The notes beneath the pieces were generated by a model that saw nothing but the letters and a program-made list of their open reading frames with translations, was not told the DNA's origin and made no database searches. From the IMG/VR virus record IMGVR_UViG_3300047480_000612, positions 1-24,157 of that record: DNA of 24,157 nt; one strand, written 5' to 3'. Within the stretch, counting starts at the first letter, position 1. Each line of letters begins with the position of its first letter. Source of the DNA: a virus. A program made the translations under genes and the position numbers. Positions 1-6,924 of this stretch are shown here, in pieces.

Positions 1-1
1 A

Positions 2-316
2 TTATGCACTGGGCTCCAATTTAACTACTAACGGAAATCCATTGTTGCGAGCTAACATGGTAACTTCGATGCCTTTTTGTTCAGCCATTTCAAATGGTAG
101 TGTAGCAACCACTGCACTGCCTTCTAAATGAATCTTCATTGTAATGTCTTCAGCAGCTTCTTCGCTATATTCAAAAAAGATCAGCAGACTCTGTACTACA
201 AATTCCTGTGTAGTGACTTCGTCGTTGATGTAGATAACATTCCAAGGAGGAGGTTCTTTGATGTCCTCGCGGGGTTTGATCTTTACGGGGGTTTTTTCTT
301 GTGTGTCTGTGGCCAT
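2..316 (-). CDS. clpS: ClpS-type adaptor of the Clp protease
   Basis: A complete 104-aa protein with the ClpS fold signature. The segment around PPPWNVIYINDEVTTQEFV (residues 22-40) matches the family's N-terminal ligand-pocket strand, with the Asn31-Asp32 pair that binds the alpha-amino group of N-degrons. His63 corresponds to the second pocket residue, and the C-terminal FPLVVKLEP strand is also typical. ClpS binds the ClpA/ClpC N-domain and delivers N-end-rule substrates to ClpAP in the cytoplasm. A phage copy could redirect host proteolysis (inference). It is the last gene of the window and follows hsp20 across a rho-independent terminator. The T-rich tail of that terminator (positions 317-330) occupies the place where a ribosome-binding site should be, so initiation looks weak or unusual. 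The family call is firm; the effect on the host is unknown. Confidence 0.93.
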   Translation of the reverse strand: MATDTQEKTPVKIKPREDIKEPPPWNVIYINDEVTTQEFVVQSLLIFFEYSEEAAEDITMKIHLEGSAVVATLPFEMAEQKGIEVTMLARNNGFPLVVKLEPSA

Positions 317-320
317 AATA

Positions 321-349
321 AAACAAAAAAGGGGAGTTGAACTCCCCTT
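321..349 (-). terminator. Rho-independent terminator after hsp20
   Basis: On the minus strand a 9-bp stem (AAGGGGAGT / ACTCCCCTT, positions 329-337 and 341-349) with a 3-nt loop is followed at once by a run of T residues with a single G. It sits 18 bases after the hsp20 stop codon and only about 5 bases before the clpS start. It should end most hsp20 transcripts, so clpS would depend on readthrough. Confidence 0.88.
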
Positions 350-367
350 AATTATAGCACCTTTACT

Positions 368-820
368 TTATTTTGTATAGGTGATTTGGATCTTTTTGGG
401 CTTATTTTCTTCCGGAACGATCTGCTCCAGTGCAATAGCCAAAATACCGTTCTGCACTGTGGCTGCTCGAACTTCAACATTGTCAGCCAATGTAAAGTTA
501 CGCTCAAAACCTCTGGTACTAATGCCCTTGTGAACATATTCAGTTTCACTGTCTTGTTCTTTTTTGGCTTTGGTGCCTTTAACAATCAAACTGTTTTCCT
601 TTAGTTCAACATCGATTTCGTCCTCGCCAAAACCAGCCACTGCGATTTCGATAACATAATGTGTGTCATCAAGTTTGGCAATGTTGTAGGGAGGATAGTT
701 GTCGTTGCTGCGACTGTTGGCAAATGTCCTATTCATTTCGTCGAACAATCTATTAAAACCAATCGCGTGACGAGCAAAAGTAGGAATGTCAAGGGTACGG
801 ATTTCAAAAGTGTTTGTCAT
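368..820 (-). CDS. hsp20: IbpA-like small heat-shock protein (Hsp20)
   Basis: A 150-aa alpha-crystallin-domain chaperone. The N-terminal AIGFNRLFDEM, then YPPYNI, the IAVAGF strand, the RGFERNF segment and the NGILAIALE stretch near the C-terminus follow proteobacterial IbpA/IbpB closely, and the length is normal. Small heat-shock proteins hold unfolding proteins in a refoldable state without ATP; here that could protect phage or host proteins during infection (inference). The start is fixed by AAAGGAG seven bases upstream. The gene has its own perfect sigma70 promoter, a structured leader with a ROSE-like motif over the ribosome-binding site, and its own terminator, so it is a stand-alone, individually regulated unit, unlike its tightly coupled neighbours. 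Confidence 0.95.
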   Translation of the reverse strand: MTNTFEIRTLDIPTFARHAIGFNRLFDEMNRTFANSRSNDNYPPYNIAKLDDTHYVIEIAVAGFGEDEIDVELKENSLIVKGTKAKKEQDSETEYVHKGISTRGFERNFTLADNVEVRAATVQNGILAIALEQIVPEENKPKKIQITYTK

Positions 821-827
821 AGTTTTT

Positions 828-875
828 CTCCTTTATAAGCAAGTATGACTTGTAGACCCCAATCGGGCATCTACA
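828..875 (-). promoter_or_regulatory. Candidate ROSE-like RNA thermometer in hsp20 leader
   Basis: The hsp20 leader (about 58 nt) contains a stem-loop at 851-875 (TGTAGA/TCTACA with an inner CCC/GGG). A second short hairpin brings UUGCU (838-842) opposite the Shine-Dalgarno AGGAG (828-832) across a 5-nt loop. ROSE thermometers of ibp/hsp20 mRNAs carry U(U/C)GCU facing the SD with a G-G mismatch, and the pairing here (U-G, U-A, G-G, C-G, U-A) has that pattern. A competing hairpin, CAAGU/ACUUG at 840-852, uses part of the same bases. The structure was judged by eye, not folded by program. Confidence 0.55.
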
Positions 876-884
876 CAAGTATTT

Positions 885-913
885 ATTATAGTTATTTCTT
901 TATTCACTGTCAA
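885..913 (-). promoter_or_regulatory. Consensus sigma70 promoter of hsp20
   Basis: On the minus strand TTGACA (908-913), a 17-base spacer and TATAAT (885-890) match the bacterial housekeeping consensus perfectly. The -35 box lies in the end of the upstream gene. The expected transcript start is near position 878. No heat-shock sigma32-type boxes were recognised, which fits control at translation rather than transcription. Confidence 0.85.
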
Positions 914-1187
914 ACGATTTGGGCGGGCCCATGGGCTCTACAAATCGAAATTTAGTAATATAACTTTTCAGCTGATGATCGGTTTGCGGATTCCAAGTTA
1001 GTGCAAAAAAGTCATAGTATTTGGGATCAGCAAAAGTTACCCTAAGTGTAAGTCTAACTGGTTTGATAGCTAGAAATTCTATGCCGTAGCGTTTAGACCA
1101 AACAGCAAGTTGATTTTTAATACCTGATGCTGTATATGCAGCTGCCATGCCACCTGCACCTGTTGGCAAGCTGAATTCTATGTACAT
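900..1187 (-). CDS. Hypothetical 95-aa protein
   Basis: Not recognised. It is a 95-aa protein with a Gly/Ala-rich start (GAGGMAAAY) and a mixed beta-type pattern after residue 40 (VRLTLRVTF). No signal peptide or membrane segment is visible. The start ATG shares one base with the bS21 stop (TAATG), so it is probably translated by coupling to rpsU. Its last codons overlap the -35 box of the hsp20 promoter. Confidence 0.7.
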   Translation of the reverse strand: MYIEFSLPTGAGGMAAAYTASGIKNQLAVWSKRYGIEFLAIKPVRLTLRVTFADPKYYDFFALTWNPQTDHQLKSYITKFRFVEPMGPPKSFDSE

Positions 1188-1426
1188 TAGTACAGTTTTT
1201 TAGGCAAACTTTGAGCTTCTAATTTCTTACGCCAACGATTTTTTGCGGCTCCAGCTGCTCGCTTTTTGGCGGTTGTGGGTTTTTCGTAGAATTCGCGTTC
1301 TTTCAAATTTTGCAACAGTCTGCTTTCTGCTACTTTTTTCTTAAACTTTCTTAAAGTCTTGTCTAAATGATCGCCGTCTTTGGCAATTACAGCAATACCT
1401 CTTATATGTCGTCTTTCAAAACTCAT
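1187..1426 (-). CDS. rpsU: Ribosomal protein bS21
   Basis: A 79-aa basic protein with the bS21 hallmark REFYEKPTTAKKRA in the middle and a Lys/Arg-rich C-terminal helix ending in KKLY. Length is close to bacterial bS21 (about 71 aa), with a somewhat different N-terminus. bS21 sits on the 30S platform near the anti-Shine-Dalgarno end of 16S rRNA and affects initiation. Phage-encoded bS21 is known from aquatic phages and is thought to replace the host copy (established for the family; inferred here). I chose the ATG at 1426 because AAGGA precedes it by 7 bases; an in-frame ATG 18 bases upstream lacks this. It overlaps the stop of the upstream gene by 11 bases. Confidence 0.93.
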   Translation of the reverse strand: MSFERRHIRGIAVIAKDGDHLDKTLRKFKKKVAESRLLQNLKEREFYEKPTTAKKRAAGAAKNRWRKKLEAQSLPKKLY

Positions 1427-1688
1427 CGTAGATCCTTTGTACAATCTGAACGGGCGTCAAATCTCGATAGTCTCTGCAATTGTATCGTTTAACGCAACGA
1501 TGTTTAAGACCTTCTTCCCATATTGGGTCTTTCATGCTGTCATCGTAGATATAAACATCAAAGTCTTTGTCCTCGGGCAAAGCACTGAATGCGGCTTTAA
1601 TTTCTTCATCAGTCCATTTACAGTTAAACAGCCAAATTTTCTTTAATTCGCTGTCTATGTCCATGTCAGGTGGTGTATAGATATTCAT
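1416..1688 (-). CDS. Hypothetical 90-aa acidic protein
   Basis: Not recognised. A 90-aa protein rich in Asp/Glu, Tyr and Trp, with a central DFDVYIYDDSMKD stretch and a more basic Cys-containing segment (HRCVKRYNCRDYRD) near residues 63-76. It has no membrane segment. It starts one base after the methyltransferase stop codon (TAACATG) and overlaps the start of rpsU, so it belongs to the same coupled string of genes. Confidence 0.7.
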   Translation of the reverse strand: MNIYTPPDMDIDSELKKIWLFNCKWTDEEIKAAFSALPEDKDFDVYIYDDSMKDPIWEEGLKHRCVKRYNCRDYRDLTPVQIVQRIYDEF

Positions 1689-1689
1689 G

Positions 1690-2478
1690 TTATCCTCGTT
1701 TTGCAGTAACCATTAAATGCCAACCCAAGGCTCGTTCAATGATTTTAAACAGTTCTGGCGGCATAGCTGCAAACCAGGGTTGTTTAACATATTCATATTT
1801 AACATAATGTTCAATGTTCCAGGGAAAAATAAAGTCCTGTTCAACATGAACATTGTCAAACATATGAAACAGTTCTCTTGCTTGTTGTTTGGTATATGTC
1901 ACGGCCTGTGGGCAATTGTCCTGAGCTTCGGGTTGATCCCAACCAGCATCTATAAGTATGTTTTTCCAACTGTTTTTAGCATACAGCATGGCACGAATTT
2001 CCCCACCGTCAGCTAACAAATTAGGAAAGTTAGCAACTACACGGTCTGGACGGGGAGCATGATGTATAACACCAAAACTGTAAATTAAATCAAACTTTTC
2101 ACGCGGATCAAACATTGCATCTAATTCTTCAGCGTTGGCAGTGAAAATTTCACCTTTAAGACCAAACACATCAAAACGCTGTTTGCAGAGTTTTACGCTG
2201 GCTTCACTGAGATCTACACCTGTGTAATCAGCGCCAGCACGGGCAAAGTTGACAGCATCTGTGCCAATGCCGCAGCCGACTTCTAGTACTCGCTTGCCCC
2301 GCCAGCGTTCAAATTCTGGAAAAGTATAGTTATGGGGTTCATTGGCGTATCGTCTTGCTTCGACTTCATCAAAGTATTCTTTAGTGCCAACGGGACTTTG
2401 ACTATGCCTAATGTTGCAGGGACGATTATTCCAATAGGTTCTAATTTGTTCTAGTAGTTCTTGATTATTGTTTGACAT
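1690..2478 (-). CDS. Class I SAM-dependent methyltransferase
   Basis: A 262-aa protein with a Rossmann methyltransferase core. Motif I is VLEVGCGIGTD (residues 64-74), followed by the acidic ribose-binding residue in YTGVDLSEAS (Asp89) and the FDLIYSFGVIHHAP segment resembling motif II and the post-motif loop. It resembles small-molecule or sugar/lipid methyltransferases more than DNA methylases, as no DPPY/NPPY motif is present. The N-terminal 60 residues and the Trp/Tyr-rich C-terminal 90 residues are probably substrate specific. It overlaps the preceding glycosyltransferase-like gene by 14 bases, so the pair may modify a glycan or virion component together (inference). The substrate is unknown. 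Confidence 0.85.
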   Translation of the reverse strand: MSNNNQELLEQIRTYWNNRPCNIRHSQSPVGTKEYFDEVEARRYANEPHNYTFPEFERWRGKRVLEVGCGIGTDAVNFARAGADYTGVDLSEASVKLCKQRFDVFGLKGEIFTANAEELDAMFDPREKFDLIYSFGVIHHAPRPDRVVANFPNLLADGGEIRAMLYAKNSWKNILIDAGWDQPEAQDNCPQAVTYTKQQARELFHMFDNVHVEQDFIFPWNIEHYVKYEYVKQPWFAAMPPELFKIIERALGWHLMVTAKRG

Positions 2479-3175
2479 GTTGTTCTAGTTTTTGAATCCA
2501 TTCACGCAGTTCCTGTTGTCTATCAGGATGTGCATAGTCTTCAGGGTTGGTGGGATCTTTGCCGTCGGCAGCATAGCTTTGCTCACGGAAAGTTTCATCA
2601 TTGTTATTGCCTGTGACATCTGCACGATCATGGTATACCTGCACAGGGATATTCAACAGTCTTCCCACGGGAGCAGTTACATTATAGATCCACCAATCAC
2701 TGTGATTAACAGGACTTACACGACCAAATACCTGTAACCATTCACGGGGAATGATTGGAAATAGTGCAAAGGGATGGTTCATTGTTACACAAGGCATACG
2801 CAATAAACCAAACCAGTCATCGTGTTTGACAATTTCGTCGTCCCAGTTTTCTGTCAGCATCAATGCGTCATCATTCCAAAACATGATCCAGTCGCCAGAG
2901 GCCTGTTCTGCTAAGAAGTTAACATACTTGTAGAGTCTAAGATAGCCAAATCGTTCAGTTTCAAACACTTTGCTAGTAGCTGAAGACTGTCCTATATACG
3001 GAAACCAAGTTTCAGTAAAAAAGTTTCTGCTTTCTTCGTCGTCATTGTCATAGGCCACAAGTATTTCAATTCTACTGGTGTCGCGAGCATTGGCCAGTAA
3101 ACTGCCTATGCTTTTGACAACTGCTTCTGTTCTTTTGCGTGTAGGTAATAGTATAGATATTTTAGGTTTGGTCAT
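2465..3175 (-). CDS. GT-A-fold glycosyltransferase-like protein
   Basis: A 236-aa protein beginning with KISILLPTRKR, the first beta-strand and nucleotide-binding loop of family-2-like glycosyltransferases. AYDNDDEES follows at residues 41-49, and GDWIMFWNDDALM at 94-106 is the DxD-like metal/nucleotide-sugar site. The acceptor half is Trp-rich (SDWWIYNV). It is a single domain without membrane anchor, so probably a soluble cytoplasmic transferase. It overlaps both neighbours by 14 bases, next to a methyltransferase and a membrane coiled-coil protein. Donor and acceptor cannot be read from the sequence. Confidence 0.78.
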   Translation of the reverse strand: MTKPKISILLPTRKRTEAVVKSIGSLLANARDTSRIEILVAYDNDDEESRNFFTETWFPYIGQSSATSKVFETERFGYLRLYKYVNFLAEQASGDWIMFWNDDALMLTENWDDEIVKHDDWFGLLRMPCVTMNHPFALFPIIPREWLQVFGRVSPVNHSDWWIYNVTAPVGRLLNIPVQVYHDRADVTGNNNDETFREQSYAADGKDPTNPEDYAHPDRQQELREWIQKLEQHVKQ

Positions 3176-4766
3176 TTTGTTGAATTTTGAGTTCTTCAGC
3201 TACCAGCTCTTGCTCAGTAGCACTTAATTGATCGATGTCATATTCACCAGTTTTGAGTTTTTCAATTAAGAATAAAATGTATTGACGGTCGTAAGTATAG
3301 CTGTCTGTGCGTTCTTTGTCAACTTCAATCCATTTTGTGCCGTTGTATTTGAATAATTTATTGGGAGTATAATCAACTCGCAAAAACATTTCGCCTTTTT
3401 CAGCGGTGTTAGGGAAAGTTAAACCGAAACTGCTTTTAGCTGCTCGACCTTCCACATTGTCTGCTTGAAGCTTGAATGCTGATGCCAGCTGAGGGAAATC
3501 ATGTTCGAAGACTTTTTGATGCATCTTCTTGCCGCCAACTTCAAAATAATCTTCGCCCACCCGCTTAACACCTTGTAAGGGTTGATCCTGTTCTGCCAAG
3601 TAATCTCCAGGTCTGTCAACTATATCAATACCTGCGGCTAATATTTCTTTATCTTGATTTGTAACTAAGCGCTCATCATCGTAGGCATGTACGACTTCAT
3701 CTGTGTTAATGACAGCGTTTGCTTCTTCCTTATAGACCATTGGTTTCAAATTTTTGAAATGTACAAATGGTTTAAAAAGATAAGGATGTCTTTGTTCTAA
3801 AGATTTTTCGGGTTCTACTTCGTATGTTTGTTCACCACGGCTGGTGTCATTTTCCTCCCGAAACATCCAACCTGGTGGGTGTGGATCTGGTTTAACTGTG
3901 ACTTGGTCTATTGTAGGTTTTTCTTTTGTGTCCGCTGATTCTATAATTTGATCGATTTGAGTCTGCGATAAAGCACCATCATCCTGTTCATAAGCAGGTT
4001 TGGCTTTATCTTCTCGGGCCCATCGTAGACTTTGTTGTGCTGCCAAAATTAACACCAGGGCTAGTGGATCAAACACAGCAACAATAATGATAATAACCCA
4101 GCGTACTGCTCGCTCTAAGACATTAGCATCTGGGTTGTCACCATAGATCAAGGCCGCAATGTATTTGATCGGACCGACCTCAGCTTCGACCTTTCTAACT
4201 TCGGCGGCAAGAGGCGCACGGGCATCGTTAAGTTCCGCAATAAGCTTCTGCGACTGTAGTATTTCAGTTTGAAGTCTAACACGCTCTTTCTGCTGGGCCC
4301 TTCTAAGAGCCACAGCTTTGTCGGCACCTTTTTCATCTGTTGAGCGGCCCAGTACTTGGTCCACTCCCTCATCCATCTGTTTAAGTGCCTTACGGTTTGC
4401 TTCAATATTTTCCTTTTCGGTTTTGATCTTTTCATCATATATTGCTACCTTGGCTGTACTGTCACCGGATACTAAATTTTGATCGCTGTGGGCTTTGCTC
4501 AAATATCCAAAAATTCCCATGCTGGTCAGCAACATCAAAAATGCCACTGCTGGCACCAAATACAGTTTGTAAGTAATGCTGGCACGGGCCCAATACATCT
4601 TTAGCCACACGGCCGCGGTCACCTTACCTACTTCAAGTGCTGCACCCATGATAATAATGGGAATAACAGCCGCACTGAAAATCGCAGTAAGACCAACAAT
4701 ACTATAGTAAGCAGCAACTGCACTGATAGTAATTGCTACCAGCAGTGTGAATAAACCAAATATCAT
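3162..4766 (-). CDS. Large membrane/coiled-coil phage protein, unknown function
   Basis: A 534-aa protein with a clear architecture. Two or three hydrophobic helices lie in residues 3-55 and one at 67-89. A charged coiled coil runs from about 105 to 197, another membrane helix spans about 220-247 (VIIIIVAVFDPLALVLILAA), and a long soluble, acidic C-terminal half follows. The two membrane blocks flanking a coiled coil suggest an inner-membrane protein with a helical hairpin on one side. No enzymatic motif was recognised. ATG is preceded only by an A/T-rich stretch containing AATAAATAT and no Shine-Dalgarno. It overlaps the glycosyltransferase-like gene by 14 bases. A role in host envelope takeover is possible but unsupported. 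Confidence 0.75.
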   Translation of the reverse strand: MIFGLFTLLVAITISAVAAYYSIVGLTAIFSAAVIPIIIMGAALEVGKVTAAVWLKMYWARASITYKLYLVPAVAFLMLLTSMGIFGYLSKAHSDQNLVSGDSTAKVAIYDEKIKTEKENIEANRKALKQMDEGVDQVLGRSTDEKGADKAVALRRAQQKERVRLQTEILQSQKLIAELNDARAPLAAEVRKVEAEVGPIKYIAALIYGDNPDANVLERAVRWVIIIIVAVFDPLALVLILAAQQSLRWAREDKAKPAYEQDDGALSQTQIDQIIESADTKEKPTIDQVTVKPDPHPPGWMFREENDTSRGEQTYEVEPEKSLEQRHPYLFKPFVHFKNLKPMVYKEEANAVINTDEVVHAYDDERLVTNQDKEILAAGIDIVDRPGDYLAEQDQPLQGVKRVGEDYFEVGGKKMHQKVFEHDFPQLASAFKLQADNVEGRAAKSSFGLTFPNTAEKGEMFLRVDYTPNKLFKYNGTKWIEVDKERTDSYTYDRQYILFLIEKLKTGEYDIDQLSATEQELVAEELKIQQNDQT

Positions 4767-4787
4767 AGATATATTTATTGCATATAG

Positions 4788-5135
4788 TTAGGTAATTTTT
4801 AGTTTTGCCGCATCCTGTCTGTCCGAATACAAACAAGTACCTCGTTGACGCACAAGGTCAGCACTGCCCTGTGGATCACCGTCAAACATGCTTTTAATGT
4901 CTCGATCGTCTATTCCATCTTCAACTTCTATGGCATAGATTTCATAGTGTCGCTGAGAATTAAACCTTGCACGAAGTTTTAAATAGTGCAGCAGTGTGGA
5001 ACCACTTTGCCTAGGTGCAGTTTCGTCGTAGGTGCCTTGAAGGATTTCAAATGTTATTTGACGATCAGCAGCAGTGGCATTAAACACACATTCAACGCCT
5101 AACTGATCCCAACTGATAATAAAAATATTTGACAC
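4788..5135 (-). CDS. Hypothetical 115-aa protein with GTG start
   Basis: Not recognised by function; similar small proteins are, as far as I recall, common in T4-like phages of aquatic bacteria. It is 115 aa, starting SNIFIISWDQLGVECV with a mixed alpha/beta pattern and a central basic segment (LKLRARFNSQRHYEIYAIEV). The start is GTG at 5135, since no ATG is available in frame before the conserved-looking N-terminus, and the Shine-Dalgarno is poor. It has its own likely sigma70 promoter immediately upstream. Confidence 0.7.
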   Translation of the reverse strand: MSNIFIISWDQLGVECVFNATAADRQITFEILQGTYDETAPRQSGSTLLHYLKLRARFNSQRHYEIYAIEVEDGIDDRDIKSMFDGDPQGSADLVRQRGTCLYSDRQDAAKLKIT

Positions 5136-5159
5136 AGCAGTTTCTAAAAGTTATCTGTT

Positions 5160-5188
5160 AGTGTAGCATAAAACAGTTCAGCGATCAA
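5160..5188 (-). promoter_or_regulatory. Sigma70-type promoter upstream of 4788-5135
   Basis: On the minus strand TTGATC (5183-5188), 17 bases, then TACACT (5160-5165). It lies in the only gap between the small-gene array and the next gene, 25 bases before the GTG start. Two mismatches from consensus in each box; spacing is ideal. No hairpin terminator was seen in the 64-base gap. Confidence 0.55.
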
Positions 5189-5199
5189 TGCGATTGGTA

Positions 5200-5370
5200 T
5201 TATTTTTTATCATTAAACCACGCATCGACCATGGCATAACTCATACTATAAACTTGTTTAGCCATTTCAAAAAAACCAAAAAGTATAAAATATACACCAA
5301 TTGGCACCATCCAAATTGGACAAGTGATCAGCAGTACAACAGCTAAGAATTTTTTTGTTGGTTGGTTCAT
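5200..5370 (-). CDS. Small single-span membrane protein (56 aa)
   Basis: A 56-aa protein with a Lys-containing N-terminus (MNQPTKKF), a hydrophobic segment from about residue 8 to 34 (LAVVLLITCPIWMVPIGVYF) and a short polar tail ending NDKK. Its ATG overlaps the TGA of the preceding paralog-family gene (ATGA), and GGAG inside the last codons of that gene is its ribosome-binding site. The predicted topology is one, possibly two, helices in the inner membrane. Function is unknown. Confidence 0.7.
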   Translation of the reverse strand: MNQPTKKFLAVVLLITCPIWMVPIGVYFILFGFFEMAKQVYSMSYAMVDAWFNDKK

Positions 5371-5612
5371 TCTTCAACTCCAAAATGTTCTTCTAATCGT
5401 TGAGCAATATCAAGTGGTACAGTAACACCTTGCCAATTATTTGACGGCATTCTTGCTGGGTGATTGTAGCATATATCCACACATTCCCGAACAATCAACT
5501 CGGCGAACTTTTCAACATCAAATTCACGGATCAGGTAGGGAGATCCATCGTCGGTGTGGAGGAGTGTTTCTCTGTCAGCCTCTAGCATAAGTTTTCTAAT
5601 TCGTTCTTTCAT
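5367..5612 (-). CDS. HFGVE-family small protein, copy 1 (81 aa)
   Basis: One member of a family of small proteins repeated through 5367-8154. The shared plan is an N-terminal M(N/K)ERI+ helix, a central EKFAELIVREC helix (here about residues 34-44) and a C-terminal EHFGVEE tail, with variable linkers. The variable part here contains a Cys-rich VDICYNHPAR stretch. No function is known to me for this family, which I believe is widespread in uncultured aquatic phages. The tail codons carry GGAG, which serves as Shine-Dalgarno for the overlapping next gene. Confidence 0.75.
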   Translation of the reverse strand: MKERIRKLMLEADRETLLHTDDGSPYLIREFDVEKFAELIVRECVDICYNHPARMPSNNWQGVTVPLDIAQRLEEHFGVEE

Positions 5613-5634
5613 TTTATAATCTCACTTTCCAATG

Positions 5635-5928
5635 TCATCGTATTAACTTATTAAACACATCTAACTTGTCTAGGCACTTGAGGCACAGTGAGTTGTAGCC
5701 TGGACCGCCTGTTGAAGAAATAGCACTGCCACAACTGGAGCAAAGAATGAATGCTTGTGTTGTGACATAGCCTCTGCGGGCAGGGTAGATGGGTTCCAGC
5801 CTGTAGCCAATAGGCTCACGGTCTTCGGGCTCCTTTGGAGTTTCCACAAAAAGTGTAACATCATCCGCAGGCTTACGATCGCCCAGCCACTGAATCTCAC
5901 CGTTCTCTAACCACCCTACTGCTTTCAT
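5635..5928 (-). CDS. Small zinc-ribbon-like protein (97 aa)
   Basis: A 97-aa protein with a C-terminal zinc-ribbon-like motif: CSSCG at about residues 63-67 and CLKC at about 82-85. The N-terminal part (VGWLENGEIQWLGDRKP) carries two Trp residues and may form a small beta domain. The start ATG overlaps the TGA of the upstream gene (ATGA). Zinc ribbons of this type often bind nucleic acid or mediate protein contacts. The specific role is unknown. Confidence 0.7.
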   Translation of the reverse strand: MKAVGWLENGEIQWLGDRKPADDVTLFVETPKEPEDREPIGYRLEPIYPARRGYVTTQAFILCSSCGSAISSTGGPGYNSLCLKCLDKLDVFNKLIR

Positions 5929-6290
5929 AGTTCGACACCGAAATGTTCTTTAAAGGATTGAACAAGAATTGATATAACATCAACCTCTTTCAATTCTGTA
6001 TCAGTGAATTTAAGTGTAGACAATGCTTGATTGATTTTTGCTTTTACATCGTGTGTTCGAGCCTCTGTTAGATTTTTTGTTACTTCACACCCGTAAAGAC
6101 CCAGCCAAGTCAACTGTTTATCGGTAAACTTTCCTGAAAAGAATTGGTCAGGTCCGCTTGCATGATGCCATTTACTGCCTTTGACTTTTGCCTTGCCCAA
6201 AAGTTGAATGGCATCTGAATGTGTCTCCCAATGATTAGTTTTTCCAAGTTGCGGCGGCACTTTGAGTAGCAGTGTGGGCCGGTCGTTCAT
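5925..6290 (-). CDS. Hypothetical protein with HFGVE-family tail (121 aa)
   Basis: A 121-aa protein whose first 100 residues (KGSKWHHASGPDQFFSG, then FTDKQLTWLGLYGCEVT) are unrelated to the neighbouring paralogs, while the end (VQSFKEHFGVEL) is the family tail. It looks like a chimera in which a different domain was joined to the shared 3' module. FTDKQLTWL is similar to a short segment of the DUF6011-type protein at 8434-9066 (LSDKQLAWV), suggesting a shared small domain. It overlaps neighbours on both sides by ATGA. Function is unknown. Confidence 0.7.
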   Translation of the reverse strand: MNDRPTLLLKVPPQLGKTNHWETHSDAIQLLGKAKVKGSKWHHASGPDQFFSGKFTDKQLTWLGLYGCEVTKNLTEARTHDVKAKINQALSTLKFTDTELKEVDVISILVQSFKEHFGVEL

Positions 6291-6691
6291 TCCAATTCTC
6301 CTGTTTCACAATTGACCCGGCTGACATAGACAGCCTGTGTTTTCTTATAGATCAAATTATAATCCATTACAAACACCTTAGCGTCATACTCAGTCTCAAA
6401 TTCTTTTTCGTCCTTGACCTTGTGCAGGTTAGGCAGACCGTTTTCTACAGGGTGGACTCGGACGATGTGTTTGTATTCAACTCCGAAATGTTTCAAGATG
6501 GCAGATTCACCAGAAGCAGCGCCATTGGTTGCAGCATACTCGTCAAATGCAACACCAGCACATTCCCTAACAATCAACTCGGCGAACTTTTGTCGGTCAA
6601 AAATTGGATTCTTTTTCAGTGGATCCGCTTCTGTATACCATTCGGCAGCGTCTGAAAGTTCTTTAATCTTTTCTGTCATCTTTTTGTTCAT
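6287..6691 (-). CDS. HFGVE-family protein with extra C-terminal domain (134 aa)
   Basis: The first 70 residues follow the family plan: MTEKIKELSDAAEW, then RQKFAELIVRECAG at about 34-47, and ILKHFGVEY at about 65-73. Instead of stopping after HFGVE it continues for about 60 residues (KHIVRVHPVENG ... CETGELE), with a predicted alpha/beta pattern rich in Val and Tyr. Together with the gene at 5925-6290 it shows that the HFGVE modules are recombined with other domains. GGAG in the upstream gene's tail lies 7 bases before its ATG. Confidence 0.72.
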   Translation of the reverse strand: MNKKMTEKIKELSDAAEWYTEADPLKKNPIFDRQKFAELIVRECAGVAFDEYAATNGAASGESAILKHFGVEYKHIVRVHPVENGLPNLHKVKDEKEFETEYDAKVFVMDYNLIYKKTQAVYVSRVNCETGELE

Positions 6692-6921
6692 TCTTCAACT
6701 CCGAAATGTTCTCGAATGGTTCTTACACATCCGTTAGCCGCACTTCTAACATCATTCAATCGGCTGTCATTGACAATGGCCTGGGCGCATTCCCCGACAA
6801 TTAACTCGGCGAATTTTTCAAATTCTTTGAGTTTTGAAACTTCGACAAAGAAAGAATCGTCACTGACTGTTTGGTTGATACTCATTGCCTCAAAGGCAAG
6901 TTTTTTAATTCGTTCGTTCAT
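6688..6921 (-). CDS. HFGVE-family small protein, copy 3 (77 aa)
   Basis: A 77-aa family member: MNERIKKLAFEAM at the start, FEKFAELIVGECAQ in the middle and RTIREHFGVEE at the end. It has a Gly in place of Arg in the usual IVREC. The stop overlaps the next start (ATGA), with the GGAG in the tail as that gene's ribosome-binding site. The whole protein is predicted helical, with no signal or membrane segment. Function is unknown. Confidence 0.75.
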   Translation of the reverse strand: MNERIKKLAFEAMSINQTVSDDSFFVEVSKLKEFEKFAELIVGECAQAIVNDSRLNDVRSAANGCVRTIREHFGVEE

Positions 6922-6924
6922 TCT

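Noticed and set aside
4148-4438. Minus-strand open frame of 96 codons in another phase
   Set aside because: It sits fully inside the coiled-coil part of the 534-aa membrane protein; its Arg/Lys-rich sequence is a by-product of the repetitive helix codons.
6272-6655. Plus-strand open frame of 127 codons
   Set aside because: It lies opposite two coupled minus-strand genes with family similarity, and has no ribosome-binding site or recognisable protein. Other plus-strand frames were rejected for the same reason.
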